From DATNIB01 sp035604685 (GTDB lineage: Bacteria; Actinomycetota; Acidimicrobiia; Acidimicrobiales; RAAP-2): 11,096 bases of DNA. Position numbers and translations under genes: made by a program. The notes below the pieces were generated by a model. It worked only from the letters and a program-made list of their open reading frames with translations, ran no database searches and was not told the DNA's origin. Below, one piece after another: positions 6,645-11,096 of this stretch. Where the stretch lies: positions 1 to 11,096 of the forward strand of contig DATNIB010000058.1 in assembly GCA_035604685.1 (NCBI GenBank), in the 5' to 3' direction. Position 1 is the first letter of the stretch. Each line of letters begins with the position of its first letter.

Positions 6645-7540
6645 AACGCCAGCACCAGCCGCCCCACATGCGAACGGCCGGCGTCCCGTACGACGATCCC
6701 GGGGCGTCGCCGGCGCGCCAGGAACAGCGCGAACGCTGGGGGGGTGAGGTATTGGATCTGCACCATCAGCCGGTCCTCGGCCCCGGAGTCGATCCGCGCC
6801 CCGAAGTGCAGGCACGTACTGGTGTCGACGAGCAACAGCCGGCCGGGTGAGCCGGTGAACGCCGTGACTTCACCGGGCGCCACCACCGAGGCCACGCGAT
6901 CGTCGGGGACACGCAGGCTGCGCCCGCCGTAGCGGTAGTGGACCGCCTCTTTCACCTGGCGCGACGCCCGGGCCGAGAGCAGGGTGAGCGGGCCGTTCGC
7001 CTCGGCGACCTCCGAGCACAGCACGAAGACCTTCACCTGGCGGAGGTCGTCGTGATCGCAGTGGAACAGCTGGCTGCCTCGCGTCGGGCCGGTGATGGCC
7101 GAGGCCCGCATGATCTGGATGCCGGCCAGGATGGGCACCATCCCAAGGTAGGCCGCCGCCGTCGCCAGCAGGCCCTCGTCGAGGGCAAAACGGGCCAGCG
7201 CGGACGTGGTCGGGAGGCCGTCGAGCCTCGTCCCGAAATCCTCGGGCTCCTTAAGCACCTTCGGGTCCGAAGCGGTCGAGGCCCGCCGCACGGTCTCGGA
7301 CACGACATCGCCCAGGTCGCCGAACTCGCGGTCGCAGATGACGAATCCGGCGTCCGGCGGGATGCGGACGGGCGGCTCGGGCAGTTCGGCCAGCGCGGCA
7401 CGGCGCTCGGCCATCTCGCCGGCGCGCAGCCGGGCCAACGCGTGCCAGTACACGGCCCTCCGCCGGTCGTCCCCGCCGACGGCGAATACCGCCCACTTCA
7501 CACGTTCGCTCAGGCCCTGCACGTGGGAACGGATGCTCAT
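6641..7540 (-). CDS. Phytanoyl-CoA dioxygenase-like Fe(II)/2-oxoglutarate oxygenase
   Basis: A 299-aa protein starting at ATG 7540, first in the minus operon and overlapping neuA by GTGA. The double-stranded beta-helix part carries QLFHCDHDD with an HxD iron pair (His160, Asp162), VFVLCSEVAEANGPLTLL (171-188), a distal histidine in STCLHFGAR (His245) and RLMVQIQY (257-264), whose Arg257 could hold 2-oxoglutarate. All expected iron ligands are present, so it is probably active. Residues 1-110 show no recognised domain. The PhyH family hydroxylates small molecules and lipids. Tight coupling to neuA suggests a role in modifying the nonulosonate, its precursor or the glycan carrying it. No substrate can be named. 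No clear Shine-Dalgarno sequence precedes the ATG. Confidence 0.75.
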   Translation of the reverse strand: MSIRSHVQGLSERVKWAVFAVGGDDRRRAVYWHALARLRAGEMAERRAALAELPEPPVRIPPDAGFVICDREFGDLGDVVSETVRRASTASDPKVLKEPEDFGTRLDGLPTTSALARFALDEGLLATAAAYLGMVPILAGIQIMRASAITGPTRGSQLFHCDHDDLRQVKVFVLCSEVAEANGPLTLLSARASRQVKEAVHYRYGGRSLRVPDDRVASVVAPGEVTAFTGSPGRLLLVDTSTCLHFGARIDSGAEDRLMVQIQYLTPPAFALFLARRRRPGIVVRDAGRSHVGRLVLAL

Positions 7541-7632
7541 CTGTCGGCGGACTCGGACACGGACGCATCGTATCGAAGGCGTGGCTGTGGCCTGGAGGGT
7601 TCCGCTCGCGAATCGGAATCTGCTATGCCGGA
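7541..7632. promoter_or_regulatory. Short divergent promoter region
   Basis: These 92 bases separate the minus-strand dioxygenase-neuA-neuB-acyltransferase operon from the plus-strand hydrolase, so promoters for both should be here. TATGCC (7624-7629) sits 3-6 bases from the hydrolase GTG codons and neither gene has an evident ribosome site, which would fit leaderless transcripts, but this is weak. No operator-like repeat was seen. Confidence 0.35.
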
Positions 7633-8598
7633 GTGGTGACGAAGGACCTCGAGCCGGCCCCGGCGGTGAACCCGGAGTTCCGCACCTACGTCGACGCCGC
7701 CGGCCACCAGTTCGAGTACGCGCTGATCCACCACCGTGGGTCCGACGGACTCGTCGTCCATCTCAGCGCGTTCTTCGGACCGGACGACCGGCACCGGGTC
7801 AACCGGGACCAGCACCTGGGCTACTTTCACCGTCTGCGGATGCTTGGCAGTGACTCCGCCCACGACTGGCTCTTCCTCTGCGACACGTTCGGCGCCCACC
7901 ACAACGGGACCTACTACTCGGGGGAGGCCGGCGACCTCTTCGTGGAACGGGCCATGCTCGAGATCGTGGGTACGGTGCTGGCCGAGCGCGGCCACGGGCC
8001 CGAGCGGGTGGTCACTGTCGGCTCGTCGGCCGGCGGCCACGGGGCGCTCGTCCTCGGGCTCCGGCTCCATACGGCGGGCATCGTCGCCATCAGCCCCCAC
8101 GTCGACCTCGACGTGGCGGCCCGGCTGTGCGGCCGCTACGACGAGGTCGCCTTCGCCTGCGCCGACGGCGACCCGGCCTCCCCGGGGAACTACCCGGTCA
8201 CGCGGCGCATCGGCACGCTTCTCGGCAGCTGGCCACCGGACAGTGAGCTGCCCCGCCTGTTCGTCCAGACCGTCCGAGACGACGTGGGTGTGTACGGCGA
8301 GCAGGTCCTCCCGTTGGTCGAGTCCTGGCGGTCGCACGGCGGGGCGGTCGAACTAGACGTGCGGGTGACGGGGGGCCACGACGCCCAGTACGCGACCCGC
8401 CCGCTGCTGATGGACGCTGTCGCCCGGATCCTGGCCGGACGGCCCATCGACGTCGGGAGCTACCAGGACGATCCGGCCTTCGCCGCCACCGTGCTGCGCC
8501 GGCCGTTCTCACTTCGGTTCCGGCGCCGGCTGCGCCTGCGCACGCGCTACCGGGCCCTGGCCCGGCGGCTCGGGCGCCCGGGAGCCCCCCTGCACTGA
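7633..8598 (+). CDS. Alpha/beta-hydrolase-like protein
   Basis: A 321-aa protein starting at GTG 7633 or the adjacent GTG 7636. Its centre has a nucleophile elbow GSSAGGHGALVLGL (130-143), giving Ser132 in GxSxG, followed by ISPHVDL. An Asp (216 or 217, in TVRDDVGVYGEQV) and a His (249, in VTGGHDAQY) stand in the order and spacing of an alpha/beta-hydrolase triad. The last 30 residues are strongly basic with many arginines. No signal peptide or membrane segment is seen. Overall layout recalls capsule-locus XcbB/CpsF-like hydrolase proteins, but I cannot confirm that family. It is divergent from the neuA/neuB operon, so it may be an esterase or acyltransferase acting on the nonulosonate or surface glycan; this is inference from location. 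Confidence 0.7.
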   Translation: MVTKDLEPAPAVNPEFRTYVDAAGHQFEYALIHHRGSDGLVVHLSAFFGPDDRHRVNRDQHLGYFHRLRMLGSDSAHDWLFLCDTFGAHHNGTYYSGEAGDLFVERAMLEIVGTVLAERGHGPERVVTVGSSAGGHGALVLGLRLHTAGIVAISPHVDLDVAARLCGRYDEVAFACADGDPASPGNYPVTRRIGTLLGSWPPDSELPRLFVQTVRDDVGVYGEQVLPLVESWRSHGGAVELDVRVTGGHDAQYATRPLLMDAVARILAGRPIDVGSYQDDPAFAATVLRRPFSLRFRRRLRLRTRYRALARRLGRPGAPLH

Positions 8599-8599
8599 G

Positions 8600-8630
8600 G
8601 ACCGTCCGGCGCTGGCCGTCGGGGACGGTC
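8600..8630 (+). terminator. Hairpin immediately after the hydrolase gene
   Basis: Bases 8600-8607 pair perfectly with 8623-8630 (8 bp) around a 15-base loop, starting two bases after the hydrolase stop. Position suits a transcription terminator. There is no T-tract, which is common in high-GC actinobacteria but keeps confidence modest. Confidence 0.45.
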
Positions 8631-8645
8631 GCCGGGCGCCGGTAG

Positions 8646-8665
8646 CCTGGGGCCCCGACCCCAGG
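8646..8665 (+). terminator. Second GC-rich hairpin
   Basis: CCTGGGG (8646-8652) pairs perfectly with CCCCAGG (8659-8665) across a 6-base loop. It lies between the hydrolase hairpin and the GreA-like fragment. It may back up termination or sit in the leader of the truncated gene. Confidence 0.35.
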
Positions 8666-8679
8666 ACGCGGAAGAGCAC

Positions 8680-8748
8680 GTGACCGCCATGCTGGCGAGT
8701 GAGACCAGGCTCACCCGCGAGGCCTACGACCGATTAGATGGCGTGTAG
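8680..8748 (+). pseudogene. greA: GreA-like N-terminal fragment, cut by transposon-like DNA
   Basis: A GTG at 8680 preceded by GGAAGAG (8670-8676) opens a short frame whose residues 9-19, TRLTREAYDRL, match the start of actinobacterial transcription elongation factor GreA (typically ...LTxEAYDRLKAEL...). The frame then runs through three more codons into TAG at 8746-8748. That stop lies inside an inverted repeat beginning at 8744. GreA is normally about 160 aa, and no coiled-coil or C-terminal domain is found later in the window. I infer a greA-like gene disrupted or cut by an insertion or deletion. The match is short, so the name is tentative; an intact greA would be expected elsewhere. Confidence 0.55.
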
Positions 8749-8758
8749 CGGAACCCCC
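8744..8758 (+). repeat. Left terminal inverted repeat
   Basis: TGTAGCGGAACCCCC; it pairs with the right copy at 9343-9358 with one single-base gap. Its second triplet supplies the stop codon that ends the GreA-like fragment. Confidence 0.5.
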
Positions 8759-8764
8759 TCCGCT
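8747..8764 (+). other. Small stem-loop at the left end of the element
   Basis: AGCGGA (8747-8752) pairs with TCCGCT (8759-8764) around a 6-base loop of A and C. It abuts the large stem-loop at 8764-8803, giving two tandem hairpins just before the transposase remnant. Confidence 0.4.
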
Positions 8765-8803
8765 CAATACTCAGTGCGTCACGCTGGACGCACTGAGTAT
8801 TGA
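8764..8803. repeat. 17-bp perfect inverted repeat (stem-loop) upstream of the transposase remnant
   Basis: Bases 8764-8780 pair perfectly with 8787-8803 around a 6-base loop (8781-8786). The stem is less GC-rich than its surroundings (half A/T), which makes chance pairing unlikely. It ends 21 bases before the IS110-like ATG at 8825. It could be an element end, a target palindrome, or part of a structured non-coding RNA; IS110-group elements encode a guide (bridge) RNA upstream of their transposase, but the space here is much shorter than known ones. Confidence 0.65.
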
Positions 8804-8824
8804 CAGGAGCTGGAGGAGGTCCCC

Positions 8825-9180
8825 ATGCCGATCGTAGGAGGGCTGGACATTCACCGGGCGCAGATCACCTTTGACTATGTGGATCTGCGCACCGGCGAAG
8901 AGACCTGGGGGTGATCCGCCCCGCCATGCGAGAGGAGTTTCGGTGTTGGCTGGGCCAGTTCGGCCGCAAGCAGGCCGCCTTCGCGATGGAGGGCACCTCC
9001 GGGTGGCGCTTCGTCGTCGAGGAGCTCGAGGCGGCGAAGATGGAAGCCCATCTGGCCGAACCGGCCGAGACCCGAGCACGACGCGGTCCTAAGCGGCGGG
9101 CCAAGACCGACCGGGCCGATGCCCGACTGCTTCGGGACCTGCTGCTCGTCAACCCGCCACACCGCGCACATATCCCGCCG
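8825..9180 (+). pseudogene. IS110-family transposase, frameshifted and truncated
   Basis: ATG 8825 with GGAGGAGG upstream (8812-8819) begins MPIVGGLDIHRAQITFDYVD, an IS110 start carrying the first catalytic Asp. The frame stops at TGA 8912-8914. Similarity continues in the -1 frame from 8911: RCWLGQF, AAFAMEGTSGWRFVVEELE, HLAEPAETRARRGPKRRAKTD and RADARLLRDLL, holding the Glu and two Asp that complete the RuvC-like DEDD set. The shift lies at a run of five G (8907-8911), consistent with loss of one G. Recognisable sequence ends near 9180 (HIPP). The remaining two thirds, including the C-terminal IS116/IS110/IS902 domain with the catalytic serine, are absent, so the protein is dead. The -1 frame then runs on to TAA 9361 through unrelated sequence. 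Confidence 0.85.
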
Positions 9181-9645
9181 ACCTTGCCCACGAGCGTGAT
9201 CGGGGCGCCGTCAGGGTCAAGGTCGTTCGTCCGTGGGGCCCTCCACCATGACCCCACCGTCGCCCGAGGAACCAACGCGCCCGCAAGGCCGTCCGCTGTT
9301 ACCTCACTCAAAAAGGAAACCCAGCGTTTAAGCGGTCTTGACGGGGGTCTCCGCTACAGATAAGCGCACATGTCGCTCCGATGGAAGCCATATTTGGCGA
9401 CAGGGCCACATCCCGGCTCACTAGCTCCGGATAGCACCCGTCTTTCCCGTAGCTCCCTGTTTAGCCCCCAGCGATCCCACAAACGATGCGATTCGCGGGA
9501 GATACCAGCTCTAATCAGGACATTGTGGGTGGTGGTCGGGGAACCCGTTGGCGTTGGCGATTTCCACCCTCGGCGATCGACTGTCCAATGCGCCCCGTCC
9601 AGTTCCGGTCACTCCCGGATCGTTGACCGCCCCGCCTTCATGAAT
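9181..9645. other. Scar region without a convincing gene
   Basis: Between the transposase break and the glycosyltransferase remnant I find no gene with recognisable motifs. GC drops to about 58% over 9361-9540 by hand count, well below its flanks. The right inverted repeat sits at 9343-9358. One minus-strand frame is open from 9608 to a TAG at 9356-9354, but it has no good start codon near its beginning and no family I recognise. The region looks like rearranged, decayed DNA. Confidence 0.5.
9343..9358 (-). repeat. Right terminal inverted repeat
   Basis: Its reverse complement TGTAGCGGAGACCCCC matches the left repeat at 8744-8758 with one inserted G. The inward sequence AGCGG...CCGCT can also form a small stem, echoing the hairpin at the left end. 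Confidence 0.5.
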
Positions 9646-10047
9646 TCAGGCTCGGGGGAAGCCGTGTGAATCGACCGATCCGTCGACATACCGGCTGCAC
9701 GTCGCGCACGGCATCGGCGGCCCCTCGTAGACGTTGACCCGGTCGCACTGCTCCAGCCCGCCGCCGCAGGTCACGAAGGTCACCCGCGCGCCCCTGACAC
9801 GCAGCGCCTGGCCCACTACCGCCTCCCGTTGGACGTGGGCGGCCCAGTCGCGCGGGGTGAGGATCGCGGCCCGCTTGCGGGTGTGTGGCCCGAGTGCCGC
9901 GCCCTGCCGACGCAGTCCTCGGGCCACCACCTGCTCGAGCGCCAACCTCACCTGGCGGAGACCCAGGTGCAGGCCTTTGAGTGCGTATTCACCAAGCCGG
10001 TCTGTCGCGGCAGCGGACTCATCGGTGGCCCACTGGCCTACTGTCAA
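9646..10047 (-). pseudogene. Glycosyltransferase-like N-terminal remnant
   Basis: This frame reads like a real protein N-terminus: KRAAILTPRDWAAHVQREA, then ALRVRGARVTFVTCGGGL, then a cysteine-bearing stretch ending PMPCATCSRYVDGSVDSHG. The pattern of a Rossmann-type start with RGxxVxFVTCGGG recalls the first domain of GT-B-like surface-glycan transferases, usually several hundred residues, but only about 130 are left before TGA 9646-9648, where low-GC scar DNA begins. The start is unresolved: TTG 10047 overlaps the upstream glycosyltransferase by 29 bases. The ATG inside that gene's stop (ATGA, 10022) is one base out of frame and stops after 23 codons, so a 5' frameshift is possible. I treat it as a broken gene; its family is tentative. 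Confidence 0.5.
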
Positions 10048-11071
10048 ATCCCCGCCCGGTGGCGAACCGCCACAGCCCGGTCCAGAATCCCATGCCATAG
10101 GACCAGTGGCAGACCTCGAAGACGGCGAACACGCGATGCGGCGCTACCCCCGGATCGGCACCCAAGCGCAACGCCGCCGCCGCGCACAACAATCCATGGC
10201 CTACCGGGATCGCTGCCCGTCTCCAGCGGCGCCCCATTATGGCGGCTGTTACCGATGCAAGCACGAGAGCCGCCGGTGCGAGGGGCCGCCACGTGGGAAG
10301 GCGGCCGTGCTTGGCCAGAGTCGAGGCCTTTGCGAGTCCGTAGTTGTGGTACTGGCGGGCCAGAGCACGCGGTGTTTCCCGGGGAAAGTACCACGATCGG
10401 ATGCCCGGATCCACAATTACCCTTCCGCCTGCGTTACGGATCCGGAAGTTCAGTTCCTGGTCCTCGGCGGCCCACTGGAGCAGAGTCTCGTCGTATCCTC
10501 CGAGATCCTCGAGCGTCGCGCGCCACCAGCAACCGAGGTAAACCGTGTCCGCCTCGGTGCGGCGGTCCGCGTAGTGGAACACCCCGGGCCCGATACCCCA
10601 ACGCGATGAAGTCGCGACCGCCACGGCGCGTCCAAAGTTCGTCGTACCCACCGCACGCATCGGCCCGCCAACGTTCTCGGCCCCGGTCTCGAGCAGGGTC
10701 ATGACGCACCAGCGAACGTAGTCGGGCGCGTACAGCGTGTGGGCGTCGGCGCGACAGACGATCTGCCCTTTTGCCACCCCGATCCCGACGTTCATGGCGG
10801 CTGCCGCCGTGACGCGAGGGTTGTCGATGGCTCGGACCCGAGGATCGCCGGAGCACGCCGCAATCGCCACGCTGCCGTCGCTGGATCCTCCGTCGACAAC
10901 CAGGATCTCGAGGATGTTCGGATAGTCCTGCCTGACCAGCGAGTCTAGGCAGTCGCGGAGGTAATGCCGTTCATTCAGTACTGGCAGGATTATCGAGACG
11001 GGAGGAAGGTCGCCGGGACCGCCGGCCGACGTCGGGATCATTTCGGGACGGGTCGTCCCACCCTCAGCCAC
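10019..11071 (-). CDS. Family 2 glycosyltransferase, ExoA-like, with C-terminal membrane segments
   Basis: A 350-aa protein from GTG 11071, the first start after an in-frame TGA only two codons upstream; ATG 11041 is an alternative and would remove the unconserved first 10 residues. The GT-A domain shows VSIILPVLNERHYL (25-38), ILVVDGGSSDGS, AAAAMNVGI, and RADAH as the DxD-type metal site. It continues with NVGGPMRAVG, LGGYDETL, the acid/base AAEDQELNFRI and YHNYG. Two or three hydrophobic stretches after about residue 260 (LAPAALVLASVTAAIM and the WSYGMGFWTGLW region) suggest membrane anchoring. ExoA-like enzymes extend lipid-linked exopolysaccharide repeat units on the cytosolic face. It precedes the glycosyltransferase remnant. 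The donor sugar is not predictable; using a nonulosonate donor would be unusual for GT2. Confidence 0.88.
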   Translation of the reverse strand: MAEGGTTRPEMIPTSAGGPGDLPPVSIILPVLNERHYLRDCLDSLVRQDYPNILEILVVDGGSSDGSVAIAACSGDPRVRAIDNPRVTAAAAMNVGIGVAKGQIVCRADAHTLYAPDYVRWCVMTLLETGAENVGGPMRAVGTTNFGRAVAVATSSRWGIGPGVFHYADRRTEADTVYLGCWWRATLEDLGGYDETLLQWAAEDQELNFRIRNAGGRVIVDPGIRSWYFPRETPRALARQYHNYGLAKASTLAKHGRLPTWRPLAPAALVLASVTAAIMGRRWRRAAIPVGHGLLCAAAALRLGADPGVAPHRVFAVFEVCHWSYGMGFWTGLWRFATGRGFDSRPVGHR

Positions 11072-11096
11072 CGGTCAGATGGCAATGGGAAACGTG

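Larger units (their letters stand above)
8744..9358. mobile_element. 615-bp segment bounded by imperfect terminal inverted repeats, containing an IS110 remnant
   Basis: The left end reads TGTAGCGGAACCCCC (8744-8758) and the reverse complement of the right end reads TGTAGCGGAGACCCCC (9343-9358). They are the same apart from one extra G, and both begin with TG as many insertion sequences do. No exact flanking duplication is seen (GATGGCG before, GATAAGCG after). IS110 elements do not normally carry such terminal repeats, so this may be a decayed element of another family into which IS110 DNA was brought, or a nonautonomous derivative. No intact transposase is present, so it should be immobile on its own. 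Confidence 0.5.

Noticed and set aside
8865..9311. 148-residue minus-strand frame across the transposase remnant
   Set aside because: Its larger part is antisense to recognisable IS110 coding sequence; the segment translated from about 9180-9311 matches no family I know.
8737..9366. Target-site duplication around the inverted repeats (GATGGCG / GATAAGCG)
   Set aside because: The two flanks are similar but not identical and differ in length, so they do not support a duplication.
9370..9669. 99-residue plus-strand frame in the scar
   Set aside because: No ribosome site, no motif, and its 3' end is antisense to the glycosyltransferase remnant.
10098..10450. Plus-strand and alternative minus-strand frames in the glycosyltransferase region (for example 9734-10609, 9829-10704)
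   Set aside because: They overlap the motif-rich GT2 frame on the other strand and have no recognisable features.

Overview
The window is high-GC throughout (roughly 70% or more over most of it). It shows frequent GTG and TTG starts, 4-base GTGA gene overlaps and an actinobacterial-looking IS110 transposase remnant. This suggests a high-GC actinobacterium, possibly an uncultured Acidimicrobiia-type lineage. The phylum call is inference from style; no rRNA or marker gene is present.

Bases 1-7540 hold a nearly complete nonulosonic acid (sialic-acid-like) locus of the legionaminic type. A NeuC/LegG hydrolysing 2-epimerase (minus, cut by the left edge) is divergent from a plus-strand operon of three genes joined by GTGA overlaps. 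These are a CBS-domain sugar-1-phosphate nucleotidyltransferase (PtmE-like), a LegB-type 4,6-dehydratase and a LegC-type PLP aminotransferase. Facing it is a minus-strand operon of four overlapping genes: an Fe(II)/2-oxoglutarate dioxygenase-like protein, NeuA/LegF CMP-transferase, NeuB/LegI synthase and a FemAB/GNAT-like acyltransferase. Together they would activate the sugar, make a 2,4-diamino-6-deoxy sugar nucleotide, epimerise and hydrolyse it, condense it with phosphoenolpyruvate and activate the product as a CMP-sugar. The textbook N-acetyltransferase (LegH) is not recognisable. The FemAB-like gene is the obvious local candidate, and the dioxygenase is an unexplained extra.

Bases 7633-8598 carry a divergent alpha/beta-hydrolase-like gene, followed by two GC-rich hairpins. 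Bases 8680-9645 are a scar region. It holds a GreA-like N-terminus cut off after about 20 codons, a 615-bp segment bounded by an imperfect terminal inverted repeat, a 17-bp perfect stem-loop, a frameshifted and C-terminally truncated IS110 transposase, and lower-GC DNA with no convincing gene.

Bases 9646-11071 (minus) hold an ExoA-like family 2 glycosyltransferase followed by the N-terminal remnant of a second glycosyltransferase-like gene whose 3' end is lost at the scar. The locus looks like a surface-glycan island, with a decayed transposon junction separating sugar-precursor synthesis from glycan assembly.
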